From the NCBI RefSeq assembly GCF_010183535.1, contig NC_071328.1, positions 10,478,001-10,542,000 of the forward strand: 64,000 nucleotides of DNA, written 5' to 3'. Of this stretch, positions 10,830 through 24,700 are shown in pieces (positions within the stretch are counted from its first letter, which is position 1; each line of letters opens with the position of its first letter). Below the pieces are notes generated by a model. The model searched no databases. It was not told the DNA's origin and saw nothing but the letters and a program-made list of their open reading frames with translations. The position numbers were made by a program, and so were the translations under genes. The DNA comes from Caenorhabditis remanei (taxonomy: Eukaryota; Nematoda; Chromadorea; Rhabditida; Rhabditidae).

Positions 10830-13800
10830 ATGGAAAACGAGATTGCCAATCTCGTGATTTCGGAGAACCCGAGCAAGACTTCGGCCAAACTCGGACTGGT
10901 TCCTCTGGCAGCAAAAAAGCCAAGAAATGCTGACCGAGGAAAAAAAGTCACTGTTGAGACTAACATCAGAAAGCTAAGTACGTTTCTCTTTTTTTTTCGT
11001 CTAACTATATATAATTTGTTTTGAGGCATTGCTCCAAACCAACCAATCTTCAAATATGCGGTTGAAGTCAATTTCGTTTACCAAAAACCAGACGGCACGG
11101 AGTGTACCATTGAGATGTCAAAATCCACCAAAAAGGGAACCGAGCACGACTACGACAAGATTAAATGTCAGAAGGTCTATGAAGAAGCTGTGGGACGATA
11201 CGAAGCTTTGAGAAAAGGCGGACCGTTCTTCTATGATCGTCAAGCCTCTCTCTACACGCTCACCAAATTGCAGCTCGAGGTGGTTGAAATCAATAAAAAC
11301 TCATATATTTCTTCTCTTCAGAACATCGCCTTCGATGTCACTCAGGGTATCAGTAAAAGACCAAACTTCAAGAAAGCTCAATTCATTCTCAAGAAAGTTG
11401 ATGAGTCTTTCCAATCAACATCAAACGATATCAAGAAAACTGTCAACCCGTGCCCAGCCAACGCTGATCGTACCTTGTTGGAGGCCATGAACATGGTCGT
11501 ATCCGGACCAGCTTTTGAAAAGTGAGAACTTATCCAAATTTTTTCTCCAAACAGGCAATTTTCAGCAAGAACGTCATCACTGTCGGTGCATGTGTTCACT
11601 ACCTCATCGATTTGAAGAACATTGAGTATGAAAATATGATAAACGAAACGGATAACAAAACTTTATTTCAGTGTACAAAGCAAGTTTTACGAAGAAGGAG
11701 CCCTTTATTCCGGAGTGGGAGCTTCAAAATCTGTCAAAACTCTGGAAGGATCTGACAGAAATGCTCCCAGCATTTTCATGACAACGGAAAGTGAGTTGGT
11801 TTAAACAGAAACTAATCAAAATTCAACTTGACAAACAAAATATTTCACTTAATCATTTTTCCTTTCAGTGAAAACTACCCTGTTCCATCCGGACGATTGG
11901 CCGCTTCTTGATCTCTTGAAAAGCTACAGAGGATTCACGACTAACTTGAAGGCAAACACTCCAGCTGCTCAACGGATTGAGAAGGCTCTCGTCGGTCTCG
12001 ATGTCCAATTGAACTACGGCCCTCATGTCGGACTCGGAGCGGATGGAATCGTTATGAAAATTCGAAAATTTTCGACATCGGCAAAAGAAACGAACTTCCT
12101 TGTGGACGGAAAGAACACAAACGTTGCTGCGTATTTCAAGTCAAAATACGGAATCAATCTGAAATATCCGGATCTCTTCACAATTGAAGCGAAAGGAAAG
12201 CACGGAAAAATTCATTTCCCACCTGAGCTTCTCGTTCTTTGTCCCAACCAAACAGTCACGAACGACCAGATGATCAACAACGAGCAAGCTGATATGATTA
12301 AGGTTCGGTTAAACTTGATTAAAACGTATATATATTTTTTAATTTCAGATGTCAGCTGCTCAGCCACATATCAGAAAGTCTACAACGGACTCGGTTGTGA
12401 AGCAAGTTGGACTGGCTTCGAATAACATCCACGGATTCATCAAGGTTGAGGAGCCTGTGAAGGTGGATGCAATCGTTCTTAACAAGCCCAAGATTATTTT
12501 CCATGGGAACAAATTTGCCAATCTGGACGATCCAAAAAGCAGATTCCCAACTGATTTCAACCGTGCTGGCGCCTACTTCATCGCCAAAGATTTGGCGAAT
12601 TGGGAGATGGTCTTTGTTCAAGGCGAAGAAGTGAAGTAAGGAATCTTTTTTGTTTTGAAAAATTTTGACGATTTTTTCAGGGGCCTTGCCGACCAACTTG
12701 TCAGTGAGATGCGTACAAACGGAATGAAAACTAACCCACCAGCAGTCAGCTTCATCGTCCATGGTGATCTCAATACTGTTTTCCAAAAGGCAAAAGCAGC
12801 CAAAAGACAACTTCTTTTCTTCGTCGTCAAAAGTCGGTACAACTACCATCAGCAAATTAAAGCATTGGAGCAAAGATTCGATCTGCTCACACAAGAAATT
12901 CGTCTTGAGACGGCGGAAAAAGTTTTCCGTCAACCCCAAACTCGTCTCAACATCACCAATAAAACTAACATGAAGCTGGGAGGATTGAACTACCAAATTG
13001 GAAGCGAGTCTTTCAATAAACCAAATCGTCTCATTGTCGGATTCGAAACTTCCCAACGTTCCGGTGGCAATCCAGATGTTAGTTATAGTTATAACAAACA
13101 AATGAAAGAAATAATTTTCAGTATCCAATTTCTGTGGGTTTTGCCGCAAATATGTTGGACCACCACCAAAAGTTTGCTGGAGGATACGTTTATGTGAAAC
13201 GCTCGAATAATGTAAGATTAAACGGAAATTTCTGTCATATTTCGATTTTTGCAGGTTTTCGGATCAATCGTCAAGGATACTCTTGTAAAGGTTCTCGAGA
13301 CTACCAAGAAAAATCGTGGAGTGCCAAACGACATCTTATTGTACTTCAATGGTATTTCCGAGGGACAGTTTGCAATGGTGAGATTTTACTTTAAAATTTT
13401 CTCATTTAAATGAAACAAAAATTTGCAGCTGAATGAAGAGTTCAGTCAACACGTCAAGGAGGCATGCAAATTCATGAGTCCTTCATACCAACCACACTTC
13501 ACGATCATTGCTTCTTCGAAGACTCACAACGAGCGTTTGTACAAGTCTGACAAGGTAATTTCATCTATCCCTGTATTCGTTTGAACGTTCTTATCCTCGT
13601 AGGGTCGCATTGTCAACTTGGAGCCCGGAACGGTTATTGATCACACGATCGTGAGTCCAGTCTACAACGAGTGGTTCCATGCATCTGCTGTGGCTCGCCA
13701 AGGAACTGCTAAGGCAACCAAGTTCACGTTGATTTTCACGACTCAACCCAATGAGCCAATGTGGAACTTGGAACAGCTGACAAATGATCTTTGCTATGAT

Positions 13801-14042
13801 CATCAAATCGTTTTCCACCCAGTAGGCTTGCCGGTTCCGCTCTACATTGCTGGCAGATACAGTCAGCGTGGAGCTATGGTCCTAAACGAGAACGACGGGT
13901 ATGCTATCTTGGTTAAAAGAGAATGAGAAACTTCGGAATTTTCAGACCTATTTTCGCCAACGGTGAGGTCGATCTTGTCGCCACTAACGCCCAGTATGGC
14001 TACGGAAACAAAGCCTTGTTCAACACCCGCTTCAACGCCTAG
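10830..14042 (+). CDS. ppw-1: Worm-clade Argonaute (WAGO), PPW-1 type
   Basis: The protein begins MENEIANLVISENPSK and carries N, PAZ, MID and PIWI regions: IFMTTEMKTTLFHPDDWPLL, LLFFVVKSRYNYHQQIKALE, NITNKTNMKLGGLNYQIG, DILLYFNGISEGQFAML. The PIWI domain lacks the slicer residues: the first catalytic Asp region reads LIVGFETSQ, the second LYFNGISEGQ, and the final His region PLYIAGRYSQRG. This is the secondary-Argonaute (WAGO) state; such proteins bind 22G RNAs made by RNA-dependent RNA polymerase and silence without cutting. An apparent frame break near 11690-11770 is resolved by splicing (donor at about 11617, acceptor ending at 11671). The ppw-1 name rests on family features and adjacency to cas-2; a close paralogue such as sago-2 cannot be excluded. 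Confidence 0.85.
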
Positions 14043-14241
14043 TTGCCTCTTCTAAAAGGAATATTGTAACTTGACCATATTATGTACAGCATTTTACAAT
14101 ATGTTTAACTATTTCTATTCTTGTCATTAACAATGAAGGATAGCTGTATGTTTCAACATATTTTTATTTCTTAGTAGTCTATCACGGTTGAATCCTATTT
14201 TTGGTTTTGCATTCTCTCGAAGTGGAGCTTCATGAATTCAG

Positions 14242-15872
14242 ATGGACCCATCTCTCGTCTCTCGAATCGAGAATTTTGCTAATCGGATGGAAAACATACT
14301 TAAGAAGTATGAAAGTACCGATTCGGGTAAATAAAAATGAAAGTAGTGTTCAAAAAGAAAGAATTTTCAGTGAGCATTAGCCATGGTCCGGGTAGTAATC
14401 TTCCTAAAAATAATTCGACATCTACATCTACACCACAACTTGTCAAAATTCTCGATAATGTGATTCACGAAAAACTCGTCAGTTTTCTTGAATTGTCAGC
14501 AAAAATTGATATTGAGGTTGATCACCTTGGAGGACTGGTGTGTGACTGCAAACGGAACCGTTCATAATGAATTCTTTGCAGGTAAAAAATGCTTTCACTG
14601 AGCATCGCCACGTACTGTGGACAGCTTGTGGTATGCGCCAGCCCGAAGACACAAAGTTCGCCGACCTCATCAACGAGTTATCTAAGAAGATTATCGCCGT
14701 TAGTGAGTACAAAGTGAAAAATCGAAATTCCAAATTTTCGAATCACTTATCTGCCGTTGAAGCTGCTGTTGGTGGTGAGCTTTTGGAAACTGTTACGACA
14801 GTGATCAGAAACTGTCTTTATAGGTCTAGGATGGGTGGCGCAACCAAATACACCGGCTCCGTTCATTAATGACGCTCTTGATATGTCCATGTTTTACATC
14901 AATCGCATATTCATGGCTCACAAGGATAAAACAGATCACAACTTCGAATGGGCAAAAACACTCAAAGAACTTCTGACTAAACTACATGGATATGTGGCGG
15001 AAAATCATGTTACTGGATTAGTTTGGAATTCTGAACCTGGCACGAAGCCTACTAAACAATCTTTAGTACCTGTTACTACCTCAGGAGCACCACCACCGCC
15101 ACCTCCTCCGCAGGCGTTTATGATTCCAGAAACGTCTAAGAAATCGTCAGTAATGGCTTCTCTGCTTGAATCTCTCAACACTGGACTTTCTGCTACAAAG
15201 CGCTTGAAAAAAATTACTCCAGACATGCAAACCCACAAAAATCCTGCTCTTCGTGCTGGGAAACAAGTTATGAAGGAGGAAAAGGAAAATATCGCGCTGA
15301 CACACTCTAAACCTGGAAAAACTCATGATCCGATAATTTTGTGGGACGGCAAGATCTGGAGAGTTGAACATCTGGTTGGTAACAAAAACGCAGTAGTGGA
15401 GGTTACTGAGATGAAAGAGGCTATTTATATCTTCAAGTGCACTGATTCCATTATCAAGGTGAGTTAATCTCTCAATCGGTTGATTTCGGAAAAGTGAAAA
15501 CTCCTGAAAGGAAGCTTAAATTTTCAGATCAAAGGAAAAGCCAACTCAATCACGTTGGACAGATGCCATCGAACATTTGTAGTATTCGATGGCCTTGTTG
15601 GCCCATTTGAAGTTATCAACTCGCAATCGATCGAAATTCAAACACTTGGAGACCTCTTAACTGTTTCCATTCAACAAACAGACGGATGTAACATTTTTCT
15701 CTCACGCGATTCTTTGAAAGCTAAAATTATTGCTTCAAAATCCAGTGCGGTATGTGTTTCTGCCCAACTGGATGAAGGAGACGATGAGTACAAGGAGATG
15801 GCTGTCCCAGATCAGTTTATGACTCAGATTGTTGGAAAGAAGCTGGTCACCACCGTTTCAGAAATCGTATAA
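14242..15872 (+). CDS. cas-2: Adenylyl cyclase-associated protein (CAP), actin regulator
   Basis: The start at 14242 follows directly on a splice-type AG (GAATTCAG|ATG), suggesting trans-splicing. The first exon gives MDPSLVSRIENFANRMEN, the typical CAP start helix. The helical folded domain follows (FTEHRHVLWTACGMRQPEDT, MSMFYINRIFMAHKDKTD), then a short polyproline run (PPPPPPP, near 15090) for profilin or SH3 binding, a WH2-like stretch (SLLESLNTGLSATKRLKKIT) and the C-terminal beta-helix CARP domain (ITLDRCHRTFVVFDGLVGPF). CAP recycles cofilin-bound ADP-actin to ATP-actin. Five introns are visible. The gene lies 200 bases after ppw-1 on the same strand. Confidence 0.92.
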
Positions 15873-16232
15873 ATTTGAAGTGTATTTTTTTTTCGATCGC
15901 AAATTATTGCATAATGCCTACTTTTCTCTTAAACTATATAGCCGTCATTCTTCTTCGCATATTCTTGTTTAAAAAATAAAAGTATAGTGCTCAGCTTTGA
16001 ATTTGAATGAAAAAACGGTTTGAATTCCATCTTGATTCTTCCGTAGAAAAGTGGTATTGCAAAAAAAATCTTTCAGATTCTTTTTGAGTGATTCTACGAA
16101 CAATGATTTCTATTCAAAGTCCTTCTACAGTCGTGAATACAACGTCACTCGAAATAAGAAGAACAACAAACTTGATGGTCCGGCAAAATAGTAAATCGTT
16201 GGAAAAGAAGTTGAAATTTCCAGACTACAACA

Positions 16233-19200
16233 ATGGTTCTCCAAGGACATGGAGGTGAAATCTACACAGCACAATTCAGTAGAGATGGAAATATTATTGC
16301 CAGTGCTGGATATGATCAACAGGTTCGCGTTATCCGAAATTATCTCTGAGGAGCTTGTCATTTTAAGATCTACTTGTGGAATGTATTTGGAGAGTGCGAG
16401 AATTTCGCAGTTTTGAAGGGACACAAAGGAGCTGTCATGGATCTGAAGTTCAGTTCTGATTCCAGGTGAGTTTTCTTAGTTTTCATGGAACTTGTCCAAA
16501 CATTATAACCGAGAAGTGCAAGCATATTTCCAGCCATCTCGTTTCTTGTGGCACCGACAAATCAGTTCGTGTTTGGGATATGGAAACCGGTGAATGCGTC
16601 AGAAATTTCAAGTCACACACGGATATTGCCAATGCAATTGATGTTAACCGAAGAGGTCCAGAAATGATTTGTTCAGCCTCAGATGACGGAACAACTATGG
16701 TAGTAAAATTGATTACATTTATGTGAAGAATACTTTCAATTTCAGGTGCATGACTTTCGCAGCAAAGAGGCTGCGAAAACGTTCATTGATAAGTATCAAA
16801 TGACTGCTGTCACATTCAACGACTCTTCTGAGGAAGTTATCTGTGGTGGAATTTCAAACCAAATCAAGGTAAGTGCTGACCAGTAGACGAATCAAGGAAT
16901 AATTGTATTGCATAAGAAAGCAATTGTTTTATTTACAAATTTCGAACACCTCACTACTAAGAGAGTTAGTTAGTTCACAAGTTGTAGTATTCACGTTTTA
17001 AGAAATTATGAATCCTCAATCCTGTCGAATAACACACCTAATTAGTGCAGATTCTTAATTATTAGAGTGGTGAGAGACATCCATTTGAATAAAATGAATG
17101 TGTCACCAATTCATCATTTGTTCTAATTAGGAAAGAAGCAACGAAACGAAATAGAGCTCGGTTTCCATTTTCTTTCTTTTTTTTTTCGAAATTGGCTCAT
17201 ATAAAATGAAAGAAAATGTGGCTTCTTCATTCAAAAAAGAAATTAGACGATTGAATACGAAATTAGATAAAATAGAAAAGGACTCAAACCATCACAGTAG
17301 ATGAGAGTCTAAACATATAATGTCGAATGCTGAATGTTGTTAGCGTAGTGTGGTCTCAAAGTGTTCTGCAGGTGTGGGACATGCGTCGAAATGATGTCAA
17401 ATACACGCTTCACGGTCATCGAGATACTATCACTTCACTATCTGTCAGTCACAATGGAAACTTCTTGCTCTCGAATTCGATGGATTGTACCTGTATGTAT
17501 CTTTAATAAAAATAGCTTTTAGGTAGTAATTTTCAGTAATGACCTGGGATATCCGACCATTCGTACCGGCGCAAAGATTGGTGGGAACGTATAAGGGAGC
17601 AGTTCATAATTTCGAGAAAGTAAGAAACTCATAAGTTTATGCAGATACAAAACGAGCTCGAGTTCCAGAATCTTCTGAAATGCGGTTGGTCTCCAAGTGA
17701 CAATTATATCACATCTGGCTCTGCCAATCGATTTGCATTTGTTTGGGATGTCAAATCTCGTGCGTGTGTCTACAAACTGCCAGGCCATTTAGGTTCTGTC
17801 AACAGTACTGCACTTCACCCGCTTCAACCGATCTGTAAGTTCTCGAAGGGATGCAACTAGAAAAGGAGAATCAACAGGTCGTGATTTTCCAGTTCCCATA
17901 AGCTGATAGGTCTTTTTTCAAGGTGAATGAAGTAAAAGAGCAGTCAGGAGTGCGGATAAAAATATAGTTTTACTCGAGAGCTGGGTACCCAACTTCAAAT
18001 AGAGAAGTTTTTCCGCGTTGGCATGACTAATTGCTTCACAACGATACTATTTGATAACAATCTCATGTTCTCACGTCTAATCATAATATGTAAATCGAGG
18101 TGCATCCAATTGGCCACTCTCTGCCATGGTAATACTATTACCTTCTCAGTCCTCATTGGCAAACGGTCATCATTACGTAGTCTCTTGACTGGTGACCAGC
18201 AGATGAATAGTGCGGGTAATCCCCTCTAACATTGTTTAACGGAAATGTGTTGTGACCGCTCAATGGGTTCACATAGGGGCGGGTAAAAAACCTGCAGAGT
18301 GTTTAGAACTCATTTTTCTTATCCAAATTTAAGAAGTAAAAATACTATCATTGATCGGTTTGGAGAGCAACACGAACTTTTGCTTTTAATTACCCGTTTC
18401 CTACAAACCAATACTTATTTCTCGACATCACATTAGTTGAACACACTTGCGTGCTCCGATTGTATTACGCCCACCCGCTCATTCTCTTTTACGGCTTTTA
18501 TTTTTTCTCCGAAACCACGAACCCTTTTTACTCCCTCCTGGTGACTCCACCCACTTATTTCGCATCTCTTCGACGACGGTGGCAGTCGAGAGAAGGACGC
18601 CATTCCTTTTTTCAAACGCCCGTCTTCTCAATCTCATTCTTCTTTTTCGTTGCTCTCCCTTTTTCTCTTCCTTTTCGGCGTTCTTTTTGTTCTTCTTTTC
18701 TCACACAATTCGGAAATTTTCTAGTCGACGTGTACTTTCCTTTAGTGCATCTTATTCATACATGTATTATATGTATATCAACTTCCGGCCTCATTCTGTT
18801 TTCGATTTTGAGTTTCATCAAGTATCTGTCGCATTGTAATTTGACCACTACAAAATAATATGTAATACGAAATATCATTAATATCTTGCTCTAAATAGCT
18901 TCGTTGTTCATGTGACTTCAATTTCGTAGTATTATAGGAAGTGAGCATCTTGTACATTTTTTTTCTGAAATCAGATGTGACGACGCATAAAATTTCTACA
19001 TCTAGATTCTTCACCGTCACATTTCAGGTATGCTTTAGATTGGACAGGAATGCACAACTCCATCACCTCGTTTATTTCACAACTTTTAAAATTTTCTTTC
19101 TTTTCATCACCTCTCCATTAGCTTGAGTTCGTTTTTCAAATGACGATGTGGGAGATTCTTTGTCCTTTTTAGTGTGATTCACCTATTACACTTCGAATGG

Positions 19201-21353
19201 TACACATTGGTCTGACCCTCTGTTTTTGAATGTAAATGTCTTCTGACGTCATTCGGAGTTCATATCGGCCGACGGACATTTGAATTGTGGCCCTAGTGGA
19301 GAGAAAAGACGACTTTTTGATCAAACACGGAGCCAATGCTACAAATTTTATTTCCCTTCATCAAAAGACATGATTCAACTTAAATTTATTGCTGATGTGA
19401 ACGAATTGAAATTAAGTTTATGGTTCCCATATTTCAAAACATTCTGAATTTTTCGTTTTGGTGATTCATAAAAGATGGAGTAGAGGACAAATGAATGGGA
19501 ATGGGAAAGGGTTTTCGAAATCATTATCTTTCTTTGTTTACAGAACTGTTCTCTCTCCCTCTTTTTCGATTCTAGAATTTTCTTTCACTTGTCAACTCGA
19601 ATAAGCAGCTATTGAGATTGCAAGGATCCCAATCGAGTTCTGATTTTGCTCACAGTCGATTCGGACTCCTTGCATATGCAATTCTCATAAATTGAAGGAG
19701 GAATTGCACACGTGTTGACCTGTCATTCTCTTTCATTTCGCCCTTCTCTCCATTTCTCCATCTGCGTACCCCGTTGCGCATTCTTGCAACGAACACCTGC
19801 TGCCTTGCCTTTCGTCCCTCAAACCTTCTTGTAGGTTCGGTCGCTCTTCCCCTTTTTTCTTTATTCATACCAGCCGGCGTATCTATTCACTGCGGTACCT
19901 CATTATGATTTCCCTAATTGCGAATGTTGTCTTTTTTAATAGTCTTCTATGCCGTTTCTGAATTTTTTCTCATTAACGTTATCAATTGTTCGGATCAGAA
20001 AAAAAAACGATCTAAAAGAAAGTTCGAAACGGCAAAGTTGTGTCTCATGAGTGAGTGACCTTGCCATCAACGTATTGACAGCTATCTCAATTCTTTCATC
20101 TACATTGGCGGCATCATGCATTTTGCTTTTTTTAGGAGCCCATGACTACAATTATCGATTGATGATTTTTAAACTGACAAACTCGGAGCCGTTTGACAAG
20201 AGAAACACGTTATTCCAACTGCTGTGAATAGATGGTATTCGGAAAGAGCTATATTCTTTCTAGAAGAATCACATCACTGAGTTTCATTGCTTCTGGGTCT
20301 CAAACGAACGACCGTCTAGATCTGCCCCTTTTTCACTCCACAGTGTTACTACTCGATACTGATGTATTATCATATGTTTACTCTATTAGGTTGTTTTCAC
20401 GAATTACCATATTCTCAAACAACATATGATCTATTGAAATTAATCATTTCAACAACATTGAGTTGTTTACCGGCGGAGCCAAGCCCCGGGGGATGAAATT
20501 GTGAAGCACACTACCCAACACCGCCTCTGTGTAGTCGTTGTCACCAATATGAATTTGGAAATGTAATAGGTGGGTTTTCGAGTTGGTGTGTTGAGTTCTA
20601 CCTTTATCTCTATCTCTCTAACGTCCTCTGGTCGTCGGCTGGTTATGAAAACGTTAAGCAGCAATTCTTCTCCATACGAATATCTATGTATGGAGGGGAT
20701 TCGGTCGTGTTTCGAACAATAGTTTTCCAATATGCACAATTTTGGATATATGGCGAAACATAAAGTCATATCGATTCCTGAGTGTTTGACTGCTGAGATT
20801 GGCATTGTATTTCTAAAGTCTCTGCTCTTATATAGGAATTTGTTCATTACAACTGAAACCTGATGTTTCTTTCCCTGATCCCTGATTTCTGAACTTTTCT
20901 GAGAAAGAATTGTTTATGATGGTAAATAGTAGCAGTGACATGAATATGTTCTCTCTCATATTGCTCTTCAATCATTATTTATCATATTTATGTTTTTAAA
21001 GTCATTTCTAGTTTAGTTATTTTAGAGACAGTAATCTAACAAATGCGCTCCAATCTCGAGGTTAGAGACAGACACAGAGTTTAGAATAGCATAGAGAAAG
21101 TGAAAAAAAAAAACACATAGACTCTTGCGTCGTCGGGGTCTCTCTGTTTTTAATTCTCAGGTTTCGGCGTTTCTCTTCTCTAATTTCACGCCCCTAAAAT
21201 TACCTCCTAGCATCACAACACTGTTCTGATTTCCCAGATGCAATAGGGGCAGCTCTGTTTCAGATTGAGAATTCATAATATTATATTTCAGTGCTTTCGG
21301 CTGGTAGTGACAAAACCATATATCTAGGAGAGCTCGATTTGGAGGACTATTAA
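16233..21353 (+). CDS. WD40 protein of the U5 snRNP (SNRNP40 / U5-40K homologue)
   Basis: Translation from MVLQGHGGEIYTAQFSRDGN gives seven WD repeats, with IYLWNVFGECENFAVLKGHK, VRVWDMETGECVRNFKSHTD, AVTFNDSSEEVICGGISNQI and FVWDVKSRACVYKLPGHLGS matching U5-40K blade by blade. The last exon, 21292-21353 (LLSAGSDKTIYLGELDLEDY), lies about 3.45 kb downstream; its phase fits the donor at about 17836 exactly and it completes the last blade. U5-40K is a spliceosome core protein that touches PRP8. The start follows TTTCCAG|ACTACAACA, a likely trans-splice site. An open frame continuing upstream (DGPAKITTT) could be an alternative N-terminal exon, but no ATG supports it. Confidence 0.86.
17837..21291 (+). 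other. Very long last intron of the U5-40K gene
   Basis: About 3.45 kb runs from a GTAAGT donor to an acceptor (TATTTCAG) before the final 20-codon exon. I see no convincing nested gene. A 126-codon minus-strand open frame at 20467-20847 has no recognised domain. The sequence includes pyrimidine-rich tracts (18450-18720) and an A-run near 21106. Because the next gene starts at 21749, part of this intron may carry its promoter. Confidence 0.55.
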
Positions 21354-21748
21354 AATCGTTTCTGTTCCACAGAGTTCTCAACTGTCATTCTTAAATGATC
21401 TTTTTTGTTTCTTTGTTTTCTTTTTCTTTATAAACTATGTCTTACCACACATCATTGTCCTAATAGTAAGCTTGAGACTTCCAATTTATCATTTCTTTGT
21501 CGTATCTTTCATTTGGTTTCTCGAGTTATCTGCCCATTTTTTTGAAACAGAACCTCTAAAATTTTATGTTTTTCTGTGCTCTCGAGATTAAAGATTTTAA
21601 TTAAACCAAAGCACTTTTGTTCTCCAACTTCTTATGCACGTTAACATGTCTATTTCGTGTCTCTACTTTTCCTTTTTTCACATCTTGTCTTTTCTACCCT
21701 TTTTGGAGTAGATCTATTCTGGTTTTCCAGAAGCTGAGAACAAAGAGC

Positions 21749-24700
21749 ATGGGTGACGATATTCCTTCCACGTCATCTTACCAATGGAGGAATGGTTCAT
21801 TTTACCATGAGGTATGTTTTTCTTGAAGTATCCTGTGTAGAACTGATACGGTAGAACATTCGTAACCTGAAAAGAATACAAACTTTCATTCAGATTGAGA
21901 ACGCAACCCAAGAGCAGCTTTGGTTCGGAATCTATGGCAGAGAAGCAACGTCAGTGAAAGAGGCGAAACAACTCCTAATCAGATTTCGAGGAGAACTTAA
22001 TCTAGTTCGTAATCAGTAAGTTTGCATTCTTTCATGATAATATGGATGACTTGTTCTGTGTTCCTAACTAGTGATCCATCTTATTCTTATGAAACCTAAT
22101 AGTATAACAGAGACCTCCTCTTGAAAAATGCAGTTCCTTTTCTTCAGGATCGTTGGAAAAATTCAGAAAAGAGAAATGAGACAGCGCCCTTTGTGTGTAT
22201 ACATTTCGGAGTTCCTAAACGATCTCACTCACAGTTTGTGCAAATTCGAAACGCGATTTTTTCCTATGGAATGGGTAGGCGCTCTATTTCAATTCTTACA
22301 AGTGGGTCATACATTTAGGTACTTCCCGATAACTGCTGTATTCCACATGAGTTTTCAAAGAGTGCTCCTGAAGGAAAGTACACAATGATTATTTCAATAC
22401 GCATGCAACCATTGTCTGGTAAGTTCGAAAATATTATTAAAAATATAATACAATTCGAATGATACTTGCAGATGTACTACAAGATCCTGAAAGTTCTAAA
22501 ATAGCGCAACATATCTCTGAAATGCCGGACCAGACATCCCAGAAATCTGCATATGACAGAGCAAGTACATTCTTCAGAAAGTTTGTGAATGATGCCGTTG
22601 AGTATGTGATAACCAATTTCCAACAATTGCAATTCATCTTTGTTTCAGACATTTATACGGTTACAATATAAAATGGGTTATCGAAAATGATCCACCAGAA
22701 CCAAAGCGGGTCATTGAGAAGAGACGACAACTGCAATATGAATTATATGTAGGATCCCTTTTGAAATACGAAACTGCCGAGAAAAGGATGAGAATTGATG
22801 ATTCGCAGATCAAGACAAAGACTGACGAAAATAAGAAAAGATTACGAAAAGTAGAAGAGGTCACCGAGTTTATTCCGATAGAACCCAAAAATGCCTTTGA
22901 AAGAGTTAGTGGTGACAATGATTCATCGTCAGTGAATGAAGCGCAAGGAGAAATATCTGGAGAACCGGAACACTCACAGCTCAGAATGCCGTCATATTTT
23001 GAGAAGAATCCGGACAAAAGGAATGAAATCAGTCAGATTCTGGCGAAGGTCGAAAGAAATCGTGAGAAGCTCAATGACAGTGTTGGTTTGATAGCCGGTC
23101 AATCGCGTGTTTACAATCAAGAAGGAAGCATGCATCGAACATCTTTCAATAGTTCCCTAATCTATCAAGAAAGTACAAAAGATTCTCAAGTTGGAGCAGT
23201 ACTAAATAAATCATGCCCCAGAGACAGCTTGGATGTTCATCATTCTAGGGAAAATATTGGACGATTAATCAAGGAAGCGAACATAATCCTGAATACTCAT
23301 GAACCAAGTTCTCATGAATCCATTTTATCGATAGGCAGCAAGTATCCGAGCGACGATTCTTGTCTGACCTCCTCGACGTGTTCCCGATCTGAAAGAGTTA
23401 CTGATGAGAGCAATGGACGACATGGAATGAACTCTTCTTGTGACAAACCAACAATGAAGACTATTTCCGATGTGTTAACGATCATGACAGATGCTGAGGA
23501 GCAGAAAATTCGACATGTTCGTTATACTCCTCCTTCCAGTAGTCCTCGTCTGAATATTGTCAACGATGACTCGACGAATGCTTCACCTGTCAGTAAAACT
23601 ATGTTGTCAACGCCAATATCTTGGAGTCCGGGATATCTAGATGATAAATCGATTGATTCTAGGATCAAGGATACGATTAGAGACCTAGAATTGATGGATA
23701 ATGAGACGTCTCTCGATATTTCTCCAACTTCATATCAAGAGAAGAACGAAGAAATGGACGGATGTCCACTACTTGAATCAGATGAGTCTGATGAAGAATA
23801 TGGTGACTTTATTGGATATTCAGAAGCTCATGCTTCACAAATTCCAACTCGAGGGCAAAATTTTGACGTTTCCCAAATAAAGGAAAAGAAGTCAGATGTT
23901 CATGCAAGTTATGTAACTGTGTCTACCGAAGAAACTGATGAAGTGATTGTTGAAAATTTATCATGTCCTTCCGAAGAAAACAATTACTCAGATATTAAAG
24001 AAGTCAATCGCTCCGAAATTTCTGGAAATATGAATAATTCGGAAGGTTCACTTGTGGAAAACCCAACCCAAATATCACTCAAATTTCCACAAAAACCACA
24101 GTGGAATCAGTGCGCCGTAGCACCGAGAAAGGAAGAAAAATCATCGAAATCCACGTCCACTTCTACCTTTAAACACAACACAAACATTTCTTCACCTTTT
24201 CAAAATAAGTTATCTACACCTAGCGTTACCATAAAATTCGCTAAGAAAAAACTTTCGCCGTTAGTTGCGAAAGGGTTCGGGTTCAATTACGAAGACGTCA
24301 CATCAGAAACACTGCATCTTTTGCCGAAGCATATTCAGTTAATGTCTAGAATGAAAGCGAGCGAGAATCGCAAATATTGGTTCAATCAAATAATCGAGAA
24401 GTATGAGCTTTTTGGTGAATATGGAATACTATGCAAAAATGAAGAAACTAAAAAACTGATGAAGAATGTTTGCAGTCAGTTATCCTCTAACCAACCAACG
24501 ATATCCCATGGTACTACATCGTGAGTTTCATTCGCTGCAAGGAACCCAAACAGTTGCATTTTCAGACAATTTTCGAGCTTCTTTAACACAAAAAAGGAAG
24601 AGCCTGTGGATCATCACCAACTGAAAAAATTCCTGAAGAATAATATAAAAAATCGGTTCAGATTGGATTCAGGTCAATTTAAGTACTACATTCCAAATAA

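Noticed and set aside
11670..11790. Apparent frameshift or premature stop in ppw-1
   Set aside because: The correct splice phase (donor at about 11617, acceptor ending 11671) gives an open frame reading SKFYEEGALYSGVGASKSVK, so the gene is intact.
20467..20847. 126-codon minus-strand open frame inside the U5-40K intron
   Set aside because: No domain, no splice context and no signature; likely chance.
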